Of a DNA stretch of 64,000 nt, positions 1-12,590 are shown piece by piece. The stretch lies in NCBI GenBank assembly GCA_024734555.1, contig JANPWX010000153.1, forward strand, positions 726,346 through 790,345, written 5' to 3'. This DNA is from Trochalopteron elliotii (taxonomy: Eukaryota; Chordata; Aves; Passeriformes; Leiothrichidae). The notes beneath the pieces were generated by a model. It did no database searches. It was not told the DNA's origin and saw only the letters and a program-made list of their open reading frames with translations. Position numbers and translations under genes: made by a program. Within the stretch, counting starts at the first letter, position 1, and every line of letters begins with the position of its first letter.

Positions 1-1471
1 ATCCAGGAGTAACAAGTGATGCCCAACATAATTTCTCAGCACACACTGAGCAATCCCCAGCCCATCTCCCAGCCAGTCTCCCCAGTTTACACCCTGGGCA
101 TGTTGCCTGTGGTGTGGGACATCCCTTTTAGCCAGTGTGTGTCAGTGGAAGGCCTGTCAGTTACCTTTCTATGAATCCAAAGCTGTGGCATCCCTCATAA
201 ATCCTGTGGAATCAGCTGAGGAAACATCTTGGGAATGGCAGGTCCCTCATCACCACCCACCCCACACCCCAAATCAAAAAAAATTCTTGGACTTCAGGGC
301 TGATGCTGGTGGCTGCTGTGCCCTGGAGTGGCTGTGAGGCCCCAGAGCCTATAAATACATTCTTGCAGTTTATTCCATATCAGAGCACTTTGATTTACTC
401 AGGAAATAAAGCATCTCCTCCTGCTCCATTCAAATGTTATATACAGATTTAATCACAAGCCCCGTGATACTTCACATTACTCACAAAGCTGAGCTTTTGT
501 ACTTCTCACAGTCCTTCCTTTTGCCTGGTTTTATTTTTTGTCTTTAAGTACCCATAAGATTAAAAAAAAACCCTAAAAACAAACCCCAAACTTAAAAAAA
601 AAAAAAAAAAAAGGCAGGGCTGCAAATTACATTTTTCTTTTAAGAATTTTATTTTTTAGACATGATCTGGGGTGATCTGGGGGACTCACCTCGATTCCTG
701 AGTGCTTGGGACTGCTTGTGCATTATGAGACACACTGTGTCACTGGCATAGAGAACATTTTAATAAAGGATTGAATACCATGAGTGACTCAACAACGCAG
801 TAACAAAAAGGTGCGGTGCCTGCTGGGGGGAAAAATGGGCAAAACAAGCAGGAAGGGAACAAAAGCAAGACCTGGATTCAATTTAGGAGAAGAATGGGGT
901 CCCCTGGAAGCAATAAAAGCTTAGGAGAAGGAGTAGAGAAAGGGGAGGAAAAAAGGAAGAGGTTGAAACAAAGATTTGAAAGGGTCTCACCTTTCTACAG
1001 ATACTGATCTGAAGCACCAAAGCTTTGTCAGGGTTGAACTTCTGAACTTTCTGAGGTGCCAAATGAATCATTCCCTTCCCTGGGCTCACTCCCTTTCCTC
1101 CTCTCCAGCCCTGCCTCACTGATTACTCCCCAAAAGGAGCTGATCAGAGCCCAGGTCTGAGCCGTGATTCAGCTCCAGGAGTTCTCTGGGAGTCCTGTGG
1201 GGCAGCAGAAGGAAAAGCAGGTGCAGCAGCTGAGCTCAAACCTGTTCAGCCCTGGCTGCAGAGACGGCGCTGGCTGAGCTGCTCCTGCTGCAAGCACACA
1301 CGGTTTGTGTGTTTGTGCACTCACACATCTCCTGAGAGCCCGGGGGATCCTGGATGCACAAGGCACAAGCCCAGGAAAAGTTCTCCTGAGCCTTTATGAA
1401 GGTGTTGGCAGAGTGAAGAGACTGAGGGAGACTGTTGAGAAGTGCCTCAGCTGTTTTCTGATATATTTTTT
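1..1471. other. Intergenic stretch without recognised gene
   Basis: Short open frames on both strands have no recognisable domain and no consistent splice signals. A poly-A run lies near 593-612. Nothing else could be supported. Confidence 0.6.
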
Positions 1472-1712
1472 AGAATCGTGGAATGCCAGACTGGTTGGGG
1501 CTGGAAGAGATCTTAAAGCTCATCCAGTTCCACAACTTCCACTGTCCCAGGCTGCTCCAAGTCCTGTCCAGCCTGGCCTTGGACACTTCCAGGGATCCAG
1601 GGACAACCACAGCTGCTCTGGGCACCCTGTGCCAGGGTCTGCCCACCCTCCCAGGGAACAATTCCTGCCCAAGATCCCATCCATCCCTGCCCTCTGGCAG
1701 TGGGAAGCCATT
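1472..1712 (-). mobile_element. CR1 LINE 3' fragment
   Basis: The plus strand reads as the reverse complement of the avian CR1 tail. It opens with a degenerate 'gaatcgtggaatg' start and continues through 'ggctgctccaa', 'ttccagggatcc' and 'ctgccctctggcagtgggaa'. Only the 3' end of the element is present, the usual 5'-truncated form in birds. Confidence 0.85.
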
Positions 1713-2330
1713 CCCTCTTTTTATGGCACTCCAGACTCTTGCAAATCGATTGAGGTGTCCATCACCCTCAGCTGTCCTGTGCTGGACCTGGAGATGAGTT
1801 TTGATGCAAGGCCACAATCATCCTGTGAAAAAATGAGCATCAAACTATTGCAGCACCCCTCAGCAAAGGCACTGCAGGAACTAAATACGCTTTTGGCAAG
1901 AAATATGCCCAAAAATCCCCCATAGAAAAGACACCAAACTTGGGCTGGGATGGTTTCAATCTCTTCCCTGGAACCATGGATGGATCCCACCACAAACCCC
2001 CTTGGAGCAGAAGAGAGGGAAAAAGCCTCTGGGCTGGCAAAGGTGCCTGGATAGAAGATGGCCATGCCACAGAGCCAGGTTCAAGGTATGAAAAAAGAGG
2101 CAAGGATTTCAAACTTTGCTCATAGATATTCTTCAAGTGGTGTTTAATACCGCTCCTTTTGTTTGTTTTGACAATGGATCTTATCTTTTGGTAAGGGCTG
2201 TGTTCAGGACTATTATTACCCTCTATAAAAGCCTCATAGTCTTTCTTTCCACTTGTTCAGCACACCAGAGTGGCACAGCAAATTTAATCGAAGAACGCAG
2301 CTCCAGGGAGAGCCTTTGGAGACTCTCCCC
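1713..2330. other. Intergenic, nothing recognised
   Basis: Unique-looking sequence without supported exons. Overlapping short frames on both strands share no domain signature. Confidence 0.5.
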
Positions 2331-3310
2331 TTTTTCATAATGCCGTTATCTCCCTTTCCTTGTGTTGGGGATGCATAAAAATCACAAAAAAGTCATTCTG
2401 AGTACATTCTTCCTGATAATTATTGTCAGACTCCGAGATAAGTACCCTACGTGATGTAATGTGTGTCAGACCCGGCTCTCTGAATGCAAATCCTGCAACA
2501 CTTCTAGACCCAAACAATGGGCGCCCTAAACACCAGGGCCTGGTATTTTGCCACAGACAAGAGAGAGCTTTGATTTTTTGTGTTTCGATAAGGCGCAATC
2601 TGGGTGCCTTTATCTCAGCTGTTATATTTAAAGATGACATTCTAGCCTTGCAGCCTCGCCTATTGTCTTGACCCTGATTATCTGCAAATGTTGTTGTTTA
2701 GTCAAACTCGCCGCTTTAATGAAAGGCCTGCTCCCAATTTAAGGGGAATTATTTAAATGCAGAGTGTCCTATACAACGGCGGTTTCCAAAAGAACTAGGC
2801 GGTTAATCAAAAGTTAATTGTATAATTCTCATGCAGATTAGGGCCTCTTGCAAATGAATCCCAGGTTGTGATTATTAAAAAAAGGGAAAGTGCCGGAGTA
2901 ATGCACAAGGGTCTTCAGTCTGGTAAACAATCAGCTAAGGTTTAATTTGTGGTAAACAAAGTGCTGATACACCAGGGGTCTCCAAAGGAGACAAAAAGGT
3001 GAAAATAAATTAAAAAACAACATACAGATATGATCTTTTTGTTTTTAGGCATCTTTCAAAAACACAGGCTAAATGAACAAAAAAGTAATCCATTAATATT
3101 TACTGGCAGCATCCTGGCAATATGCAAATGAGAGCAGTCCCATAATTACGCTGCAGCCCTTGGACAGGGATCCTGCTCTTGCAATGTCACTGCCACCACC
3201 TCCAATCACCACCTCTGTGCTGCTCCCGTGGAAAATAAACGGCTCTAATGAACACTTTGATTAATCACAAACTGCTGCTCCCTGTGCCAGCGAACAACCT
3301 TGGCAGAAAA
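2331..3310. other. Candidate conserved non-coding element cluster
   Basis: This repeat-free stretch has the texture of a developmental enhancer. It mixes homeodomain-type ATTA/TAAT cores, GATA words, and a perfect octamer ATGCAAAT at 3122-3129. There is no long open frame and no CR1 or microsatellite. The call rests on composition and motif density only; alignment to other birds would decide it. Confidence 0.3.
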
Positions 3311-3513
3311 GGGCACCAGTGGTAAGGTCAGAGCTTGTCTGTGTGCTTTGGAGTTATCTGAGGGAAGGAATAAACCAGGAATGATGTCTCCATGCCAAAA
3401 AAGTCATGGCTCAGCTGAAAAAAAAATGAAATAAAGAGGAGGTGGAGTTCCTACAGAACTCAGGCTGGATAACCAGCTCCAGGTTTTTCATCAACAGCCA
3501 CAAAACCTGAGTT

Positions 3514-3650
3514 TTCTTACCTGGATAACAACCCAAGGGGAAAAATAACTTTTGTTATCAAACTTTCAAAGGAAATTGCTGACCCAAACTGGGGCCAGGA
3601 TGGAATATTAACAGGGTTAAAGGCAGCTCTCTGGTGACCCTTCAAACTGG
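3514..3650. repeat. Diverged interspersed repeat, copy 1
   Basis: This segment matches 9882-10020 in the same orientation. Shared landmarks, in order, are 'ggccaggatgga', then 'ctct' and 'ggtgaccct'/'tgtgaccct'. The family is not recognised, and divergence suggests an old element. Confidence 0.5.
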
Positions 3651-4154
3651 GACCCAAAGTGAGAGCCTTGGACTATCCTGGTATGTGAGTGGGACAACTC
3701 AGAGCTGGTGAAGAGATGTGGTTCCAGCCAATATTTAAAGCCTTTTCTATAGAAATAGTGAAAATGACACTGAGTGGGTTGTTTTCTTTAGTTGTAGCTG
3801 CTGCTGATGAGCAGCAGAAGTGACACAAGCACAGCCAGTGGAAGGTCACTGTGACTGCAGAGCTCCCTGCTCCATGTGGGATGCAGGATTGGAAATTCCT
3901 GCCTGCCTCCCCAGGAAAAACCCATTCTCAGCTTATTTATTTCCTTATTTATTTCCTGATGACAACATGTTTGGTCCTGAATGAAACAAACAAAACAAAC
4001 AAAAAATCTTGAGAGCAAGACATGAGCTCCATCCTGGGATGGATCTGAGTCGTAATTTTCTTTTGCCATGGAAAGATTTCTCCTGTCAATTTAAATTAAG
4101 AACAGGATCTTCAGCCAGGTATGGGTGATTCAAGGACAACTTCATAGCTGGCCA

Positions 4155-4395
4155 CACTTGGGCAGGCAGAGCAGAGTTAGATGGGATATTGGGAAGGAAT
4201 TCTTCCCTGGGTGGGTGGGGAGAGGCTGGGATGGAATTCCCAGAGAAGCTGTGGCTGCCCCTGGATCCCTGGAAGTGTCCAAGACCAGCCTGGACAGGGC
4301 TTGGAGCAGCCTGGGACAGTGGAAGGTGTCCCTGCCCATGAATGGGGTGGATCTGGGTGGGATTTAAGGTCCCAAACTATCCCAGGATTCTAGGG
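4155..4395 (+). mobile_element. CR1 LINE 3' fragment
   Basis: Sense-oriented CR1 tail. It includes 'gatgggatattgggaagga', 'gctgtggctgcccctggatc', 'ggagcagcctgggacagtgg' and a decayed 3' end near 'caggattctagg'. It lacks the 5' part of the element. Confidence 0.85.
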
Positions 4396-5085
4396 TTCCA
4401 TAATTATACACGTAAATGTCTGTATTAAACCAAAATAATAATTTAAGCTGCTCTACACAAAGCAGATTTTCAGGAAGAATCACGTGGCCACTGTCAGATC
4501 CACAATGTCAGATCCAAAATGAGGACATTGGCAAAAGTGGCTCAGGGTGCCCTGGAATTTGGCACAGTGTCTGAAGGCATGAAATAAAATGTGGGAGAAG
4601 GGATGGAAACAGTGACCAGCTGCAAGTCTCTGTCATTCTACACTGTCAGAAACTCCAGTTTCAAAAAGAAATGAACAGGAAACACCCCTAAATACTCTGA
4701 AATTGAATAAATTGTCATAATATGCCACTTTCTAGGATTTAACAGTAACTGTTGTGATATTTTAAAGGGATTATTTGTGTAAAAGATGACCACCAAAGCA
4801 TCCAAGCCTCAACAGTGTGAGCCATCACCTGGACATGAAGGGAATGCTATTTGACATTAATTAGGAATTAAGGGTAATTATTGAGACTCATGTTTATTTG
4901 CCATTAATTGAAAAAGAAATTACTAAGAATGAGCAAATTTGTCTCTAAAGGGTGGTGTTTTTTTTCACTTTCACTTTATTATCATTCTTTCTTAGAACAT
5001 TTTGTTTCAAAGGAGAAGGTGGGAAAACGTTGCCTTAGAAATAAAAACCTAGCAGGTATTAATTATGATGAGTTATTACTATTAA
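4396..5085. other. Intergenic, nothing recognised
   Basis: AT-rich unique sequence without supported exons or recognised repeats. Confidence 0.5.

Positions 5086-5141
<56 letters not shown>
5086..5141. repeat. (ATT)n microsatellite
   Basis: About 18 uninterrupted ATT units follow a short imperfect lead-in (attattaaatta). The tyrosine run in a translated frame is an artefact of this repeat. Confidence 0.95.
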
Positions 5142-5850
5142 TTACATGGGTTTGCTCTGTGTTCCCAAGAGCAGAAACAAGAGGATTTCCCTAAAAAACC
5201 TGAAAACCTGGAGCACTGAGAGCAGCTCTGGGGCAGCAGCAGCAGCCCCAGGGTGATGCCAGGGGGGGAATTTTAAAGGATCAGGGAATATCATCCCATT
5301 TCTTGCTTCAGACCACACCCAGGGTTTGGAATTATTGTTCCTTTTAACACAGGAACCCCAGAAGAGCAGAGACCTTTCAGCTGCACTGCCCAGGCTGCAG
5401 GTGAGGACAACATTGACTTTTTCACACATTTCAATCAGCCCACAGCAGATCCCAAATAAATCCAACATCAGAGACAGACTTTGGGAACTAAATTGTTCAG
5501 TAATCTGCATTTTTGATCAAAACACTGGGGAGGCTTTAAAAATTTACTGCACATAAATAAAATATCTGATGGCTCCGATTCCTGTTTTCCAAACCCTCAC
5601 AGACACTTCGTACTAATATTGACATTAAACTTCAATATTGATGCAGGGATGAGAAAACAGAACTGCTGTAAATACTGCTGTAAATACTTGAACAGGATGC
5701 AGCAGGAAGTTTTGACAAAAATAAGGGCTTTTCCAAGAGGTTCTTGGGATTATTTCTCCCATTGGGAGATGCAAATAGACCCGGGAGCTGTTCCACACCT
5801 GAGCAGGACACTGGGCTGGGGTTACAAGAGCCAGGTGGGCTTTCTCTACC
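5142..5850. other. Intergenic, nothing recognised
   Basis: Unique sequence between a microsatellite and a CR1 copy. No exon-like block with splice signals was seen. Confidence 0.5.
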
Positions 5851-5852
5851 CT

Positions 5853-6375
5853 GGAGTCATGGAATGGTTTGGGTTGGAAGGGATCTTAAAGATCATTCCT
5901 GCCATAGGCAGGGACAGCTTCCACTGTCCCAGGCTGCTCCAAGCCCCAATGTCCAACCTGGCCTTGGACACTTCCAGGGATCCCGGGGCAGCCGCAGCTT
6001 CTCTGGGCACCCTGTGCCAGGGCCTGCCCACCCTCCCAGGGAGGAATTCCTTCCCAATATCCAATCCAAATCTATCTTCTTCCAGTTTAAAGCCATCCCC
6101 CCTGTCCTGTCCCTCCATCCCTTGTTCCCAGCCCCTCTCCAGCTCTCCTGGAGCCCCTTTAGGCCCTGGAAGGGGCTCTGAGCTCTCCCTGGAGCTTCTC
6201 CTCTCCAGGTCTCCCAGCCTGCCTCCAGAGCAGAGCTGTCCCAGCCCTGGAGCAGCTCCGTGGCCTCCTCAGGTTTGCTCCAGCAGCTCCACACCCTGTT
6301 TTAGTGCCTTTGTCCCAACCTGTCCCTCTGAGCACCTTCACAACCTTCATAGCCCAGAACAGCCTGGGAGAGTCT
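5853..6375 (-). mobile_element. CR1 LINE 3' fragment, long copy
   Basis: At about 520 bp this is the longest CR1 copy in the window. It begins with the inverted tail 'tcatggaatggtttgggttg'. It runs through the usual 'ccaggctgctccaagcccc' block, then reaches 'ccctttaggccctggaaggg' and 'gagcaccttcacaacc', which lie further 5' in the element. A 360-codon plus-strand frame across it is an antisense reading of CR1, not a gene. Confidence 0.85.
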
Positions 6376-7300
6376 TGATAGGCCCAAAGCAACAAAAAGC
6401 CTCATCTGGAGACCAACCTCAGGCCTCAGGAAATATTTGCAAAAGCTCCCCAGAACCGGGGAAGCTCCTTCCTTGCAGAGTCTTTGTGCTGCTCTGCTGC
6501 TTCCCAGCTCGAGGTGAGACTGGAGAATTCTCCAAGGCCACCACTTCAGGGCCACAGCCCGGGAGCAGGGCCCGGGAGCACGGGGACATTGTCACCCCAT
6601 TGTCCTCACCGTGCCCTCACTCATCAGCTGAGCTGAGAAATCTCCTGCAAGCCTCAATCCTCCAGAAAACACATCATGTGCCTGCTCAGCACAACAAATA
6701 AAACCACAGTCTCTACGGCACTGCAAGAGCATGACGAATTTTGAAGTTTCTTTGAAAAAAAATGCAACTGAGGAGCACAGTTGTTTCAATTTAAGTCAAG
6801 GTCTATTTTTTGTTGTGGAGTAAAATGCAAATCAACAGAGCCAACATCAAAAATAGCATCTAATCTACTTTAAAAACAGTAAAAATTGCAAATAATTAGA
6901 GCCGGGTTGCCCAGGAATCGTTAGAGAAATCAATATCCAGCACCAGTGAAGTGTCTGCAAAATACCAGATGGTCACTAGTAAAATCCAGAACGTGAGAAC
7001 TCAAATACTGCCTGTAAAGGGGGAAAAAAAGATGAGTGTGAATTTTCCTTGGGGGAAGACAAAACTGATCAAAATTAAATTGGGCAATTTTGTGATGAGC
7101 TTGTTTTGCTAATCAATATCTGAGCAGAAGGGCCGGGCTGTGGGGAGGACATGTGCCCTGGCTGGCAGGGATCCCAGTGGGAATGGCCAAGGCTCTGCTC
7201 CTGAAAATCACATGCCAAGGGCTCCTCCTGCCTTCACACCACTGCAGAGACCCAGTCCTGAGCTAAAAAGATGGAATTTAAGGCATGAGTTCCTCAAAAT
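6376..7300. other. Intergenic, one POU octamer
   Basis: No exon supported. A perfect octamer ATGCAAAT sits at 6825-6832 in an AT-rich stretch (about 6700-7110) that could be a conserved non-coding element. Confidence 0.4.
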
Positions 7301-7302
7301 TT

Positions 7303-7423
7303 GGGAGGGAGGGAGGGAGGGGAAGAAGGAAGGAAGGAAGGAAGGAAGGAAGGAAGGAAGGAAGGAAGGAAGGAAGGAAGGAAGGAAGGAAGGAAGGAAG
7401 GAAGGAAGGAAGGAAGGAAGGAA
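7303..7423. repeat. (GGAA)n microsatellite
   Basis: About 27 GGAA units are preceded by a GGGA lead-in. The Gly/Arg/Lys/Glu low-complexity frames through it are repeat artefacts. GGAA arrays can bind ETS factors; nothing here shows use. Confidence 0.95.
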
Positions 7424-7424
7424 T

Positions 7425-7620
7425 CACAGTCAGAGAATCACAAAATCCCTGAGGTTGGAAAACCCTTCAGGATCACAGAGTCTCAGCTGTGCCTGATCCC
7501 CACCTTGTCCCCAGCCCAGAGCCCTGAGTGCCATCTCCAGGAACTCCTTGGACACTTCCAGGAGTGGTGACTCCAAACCTCCCTGGGCAGCCCCAAGGCC
7601 TCACTTGGAGCAGCTTTTGA
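7425..7620 (-). mobile_element. CR1-like LINE fragment
   Basis: Inverted CR1 tail of a second subfamily: 'agagaatcacaaaatccctg' and 'gaggttggaaaacccttcag', then the decayed '...ctccttggacacttccagg' block with 'ctccctgggcagcccc'. Its start directly joins the GGAA microsatellite. Confidence 0.75.
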
Positions 7621-9880
7621 GTTCAGTCCAGTGACACAATACTATGTACAAATAAACATATTCTTAAAATATAAAATAAAAAGATCTCAGGATCTTCCTC
7701 AGATTTTAAATTTCTAAACCCTCCAGTTTTAGTTATTTCAAGTGAAGCTCAGGAACTTTGTTCCCCAATTAATCTTGGAGAATAAATTAAATTGGAGAAC
7801 TCTTCTTCCTTTTACTGACAACTCATTGTTCATACGGTGCTGGTTGGTATCTACAACACCTCCCAGAAGAGTTGTTATTTTCCAGGCAAACAAAGTGGGG
7901 ATTTGGCTTTTTTTTCCAGCCTTTCTGATGGTTATGGAAGTGTGTCCATGTGGCCTCTGCTTCTATCTAATTAAATCTCCATTAAATAAGTGATTGCACC
8001 CACTATAAATGACAGAGTGCATCCCCCTGGATATTTAGCAATCCACAGCAACTGCTGTGACTGTCACAGGCTTTTTTAAATGGACTTTTAAGGAAAGTCA
8101 AGGGATTTGATGTTGCTCAGTCATTGCAGACTTGTTTCTTTGGTGCCTATGGAATTAGGACATGGAAATAAAGGTGAGACTGGGAGCCCTGAGTTTGGAC
8201 AGGGCAGTGAGGAGCTCCTCAGAGCTGGGGCTGTGGCCAAAAGGAAGCTCAGAGGCCATGGCAAAATTAGAAATCACAGCTCTGGCCTTAACAGATATTT
8301 TAGAGGAATTTTAAAATTTAAATTTTGTTGAAATGTACTGAAATTTAAGTTGTAGGGGGATTTTAAAATGGAAGCAGATTTTTGGTTCCGTAAAGAGGAG
8401 ATCACATACAAACAGCATCAGTTTGGCAGGAATTTTTGGTTGGTTTTGTTTGCACCTGGATATCACTCTGAGGAGTCTGAACCAGCCAAAATTGCTGTTA
8501 TTTCAACTAAGGAGTAACTCCCTTATGTGGAAATTCAGATCTGGACAGAGGAAGAAATGCCAAGCACACTCCCAATACAAATTGGGTTGATCTATGAAGA
8601 AGTGAGATAATTTTCATGGTTTTGTATTTCCGTCAGGTTTTAAGGCACTGAGGTCACCGACTGCACACTCCCCTCTTGGCTTAAGTGCAGAAAAGATGCA
8701 GAGGCATTAATTAAGTAATTTATCCTCCTGCATGAATCAGTCAGAGAAACAGTCTATGGCTGCACTTGTGAATGTCAGGGCTGTAGAAAACCAGGTTAGA
8801 CAGCAAATATAAACTGAAATCACAAAGCATGCAAGGATAAATACCTTGAAGAAGAGCCTGGTTTGGGCTGTATTTTATCTCTCCCATCTGTTGGACACGA
8901 GATCAGAATTTCTGCTATTGCAACAAAACTTGAAGTACTTTAAAGCTGATGGTAAATGAATGTGGCTGTGCAGCTTCAATACAGCACAACAACCTACAGA
9001 GGGGTCACGTTTCATCTTTAATTCATTTAAAACCAAGCAGCTGCATGACATCACTCTGACATTCCCTAAGATAGAGGCAAGCAGCTGATGTCACACACAT
9101 TCCAAGGAAATATGTCAAAATACATTAGCTCATATTTTTATCTGGACAGCTATCAAATGAAGTCAACAGAAAACAAGCTCTGCTGAAAGCAAACATTTCC
9201 ATTTTCACAGTCTCAAAAGGGACAGAACAAATTATTTATAACACGGCAGTTTTTACACTCAGGCAAGACCTTTCTCTTCAGACTTCAGGAAAGAGAAAAC
9301 AAGGAGAGCATTAAAAGGCAGTTTATTTTCAAGCCTGCACTAATTCCAGTTTCATAGGTGTACAAACCAGCACTCCCAGAAGACTGTGATTCATAATTCA
9401 GCCTGGAGATGGGCTAAGTACCACTTGTTTAAGTGTGTAAATTGTGAGAGCTTGGGAAAAAAATCACCAGATTCCTTTTTTTTTTTGTGGTGGTTGTTTT
9501 CCCAGAGCCAGACACTGTTTCCATCCCTCTTTTCCCAGTCCTGCTGGGAATCACACACACAAATGCTGCCACATCTCAGATTTGCATTTCACCAAGAGGC
9601 AGAAGGCAGTGCTTTTGTGAGGCTGGAGAGACTCGTGGAGAAGTGTTTGATCCTCTGTCCCACAGCTTAGTGAAGCTGGAAATATTAAAATGTCACTTTT
9701 TTCATATTATTCACACATTTGTCTGTGGTGGGGCATCCCTGCAGCCCTCCTTAGCCACTCTGTGAGCTCAGAAATGCTCCTTAGGCTTGGCCTTGATAAA
9801 CAGCACCTGAATTAAGCTCTGCCTTACAGAAACACCCTTTGCTCCCAGGAATTTGAGTTGTTGGGGATTCCCCTTGGAAA
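7621..9880. other. Intergenic, nothing firmly recognised
   Basis: No supported exon. The 8980-9240 part is repeat-free and AT-rich and might be a non-coding conserved element, but nothing specific identifies it. Confidence 0.45.
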
Positions 9881-9881
9881 C

Positions 9882-10020
9882 TTCCTTTTCTTGCCTGAAT
9901 AACCCAAATGAAACATTATTTTTATTCTCAAATTTTCCAAGAAAGCCACAGACCTGAACTGTGGCCAGGATGGAAGATTATGAGGACTGAAATCAACTCT
10001 CTTGTGACCCTGTAAAAGCT
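9882..10020. repeat. Diverged interspersed repeat, copy 2
   Basis: Second copy of the element at 3514-3650, same orientation. It carries 'tggccaggatggaagatta' and 'ctctcttgtgaccctgtaaa' at equivalent spacing. The family is unknown to me. Confidence 0.5.
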
Positions 10021-10319
10021 CCTCTTGCAAAAATTCCTGTCTGGATTTTGGGGAGAAAACAGTTAAAAAAGGTTGAAATGTTTTTTGGGGCTGCCCCAAA
10101 AAACCTTACAGGATTTGATGCACTTTGTGGGCAAAACCTCAGGTGAAACCATGAAGTTCCACTTGGCTGCTGGGGATACAAATAAAATTTGAAAGGACAG
10201 ACAAATTTATCAAACTTTTAGAGACACTAATCCAGCCCAAAATTCTTATTTTAGGAACAGATTTCCTGATCTCTCACTGCCCCTAGAGTGAAAGGGTCCT
10301 GGTATAGATGAGATAATAT

Positions 10320-10625
10320 TTAAGTATCTATATCTATAGATAGACAGATAGATAGATATTGTAAATAAAATGTAAATAATATAGTAATACAATAGTATAA
10401 TAAATGTATATATTATAATAAATATAAAATATTCATATTATATATAATATTGTATATTAATAAAATTAAAATAGTATCTATTTTGTATTAATATAAATAT
10501 AAAGATATAATATATAACATTTTATATTATGTAAAATAATATATTATCTATAATAATTATATTTAATAATAATATATAATAATAATATAATATAGATATG
10601 AAATTATATTTAATAATATATCCTA
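10320..10625. repeat. AT-rich low-complexity tract with (TAGA)n core
   Basis: A short TAGA/TATC block at 10331-10360 leads into about 260 bp of almost pure A/T built from TAATATA-type words. Confidence 0.9.
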
Positions 10626-11755
10626 ACTGCAGGATTCCCACAAAAAAAAAAGGGAAGCAGCAGCAGGATGGGAAGCATTACATGAAGCAGAAGTTGAAAT
10701 TCCACCCGGAAAGTGTCAAGGACAAAGAGAAGAAGTGAAATCTTTGGGTATTTGGTGCATCACAGGAAGCACGGGAGGTTCTCAAGACACTTGATGAAAA
10801 ATAGAACAAATGAAGATGCCCCAATCAAAGAAAGAATGACAACAATTAATGGGAATTGCAGTGTACTGGAGGAAACTCGTGCCCGGATTTTCTATCATTT
10901 CTCACTTTGCCCACTTTACAAAAGGGGAAGCAGTGGGAATGGAGCTCAGACAGGAGGAGGCATCAGACCCCTGATAATGGGAATTACAGCTTCAGAGAGG
11001 GAGACAGCAAAAACATTTCCAAATTCCATGCTCTGTTTCCAAGCTGCAATTAAAAAGTCAGGATGACCAATGTATTCTCTCAGGGATGTACATCTACACG
11101 GGATTTTGGTGATTTCTCCATAATCTGCCACCACAAAATCTGCTTAGATGTGATACTTAGGAGCAGAAAAGTTTTTCTCTAATTATAAAGGTAAAACCTT
11201 TGATCAACACCTTATCTTTCATTTTGGGTAACGCAAGGACTTTTTAAATTTTTCAGTCTAATTCTCGTTTAGCTCAATGTGATTTCTTTTTACTGAACGT
11301 GCTCCTTGAAAGACAAACCAAATCAGTTTTTAAAAATTTACACTTGGTACAGACAGCCATAGATAACAACTCTGTTTAAATGTTTACAGAAATGGAGCTT
11401 GCTGATAAAGTAAATTGATCAAAAATTAAGTTCTGGCCACAGAAAGTGCCACAGTTCATTTTTTGGTTTTGAGCAAACACCAAATGCACCTCTCTGGAGA
11501 AAGGGACTCCAGCCCTTTGTGTCACCAAGGATTTTTGGCAGCCTTTAATCTGAGGAGCTACTCAAATCTGTGAACTATTTACATTAAACTCATCACTATC
11601 AAACTCATGAGCTTTCAAACTTAATAATTTTTGATAAAATACAGCAACTCCCCATGCACAGCAGCCACTTTTCAATACTCTAACTTGATAATCTAATTTT
11701 TTTTTTGTTTTTTTTTTTTTTTGAATAGCAAAGAATGCACACAATGACAGTATTC
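10626..11755. other. Intergenic, nothing recognised
   Basis: Unique sequence. Open frames of up to 117 codons occur on the plus strand at 10713-11066 but show no domain, codon signature or splice context. Confidence 0.45.
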
Positions 11756-12590
11756 AATTGTGGTGGTGCTGGAGGGTTGATCCTGGCTGGTGCCACCAAA
11801 GCCACTCCATCATTCCCCTCCTCAGCTGGGCTGAGGAAGAGAAAATATAACCAAAATCTCAAGGGTCAAGATAAGGACAGGGAGAGATCACTCACCCCTC
11901 ACCCTCACAGGCAAAACAGGTTTGACCTGGGGAAATTAATTTAATTTATCACCAATCAAATCAGAGCACGATAATGAGAAATACAAACCAAATCTTAAAA
12001 CATCTTCCCCCTCCCACCCCTCTCTTCTCCCTGGCTCGACTTTACTCCCCATTTTCTTTCCCTGCCTGTTCCCAGAGGCACAGGGGGATGGGGAGTGGGG
12101 CTGTGGTCATTCCATCACCCTCACACCTTTCCCCTGCTCCAGCCTGGGTCTCTTCCATGGGTTCTCCCAGCTCTGGCAGCTGGAGCAGCTCCTGCCCCTC
12201 CTTTCTCACTGCAGAGCTGCTCCTCTTCCTCACCCTCCCTCCCCTGTCCAGCTGAGGTTGTGCAGGGGATTTTTTATCCCTTTCCTAAGCCTGTTATCCC
12301 AGAGATGCTGCCACCATCTCAGCTTGGCCAGCAGTGGCTCCATCCTGGAGCTATTTATCAAGGTGCTGCTGGGTGATAAAGGTGGGAAACACCTGATCAG
12401 GAGGTGCATTTTATCAGAAAAACAATTCCTGTTGTCATTTGTCCCTTGTGTTGGAAGAACTCCTTGTCCTGTACATGATTAGGGGCCGAGAGCTGGAATT
12501 GGCTCTGTGGGAAATGGGGAAAACTTCCAGCAGCTTCTCCCAGAAACTACCCCCACTGCCAAAACCTTGTCAAGCAAACCCAAAGCAGTT
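11756..12590. mobile_element. Avian endogenous retrovirus LTR (solo)
   Basis: The sequence follows an LTR family I associate with songbird ERVs. It starts near 'tgtggtggtgctgg', with 'ccaccaaagccactccatca' next and then 'gataaggacagggagagatc'. A 'ttaatttatcaccaatcaaa' block, a 'ccctcccacccctctcttct' block and a 'gccaaaaccttgtcaagcaa' end follow. No retroviral coding sequence adjoins it, so it reads as a solo or fragmentary LTR. Family name and orientation were not verified. Confidence 0.65.

Noticed and set aside
5619..6701. 360-codon plus-strand frame
   Set aside because: It crosses an inverted CR1 tail and unrelated flanks; the protein text is the antisense of CR1 seen in many copies here.
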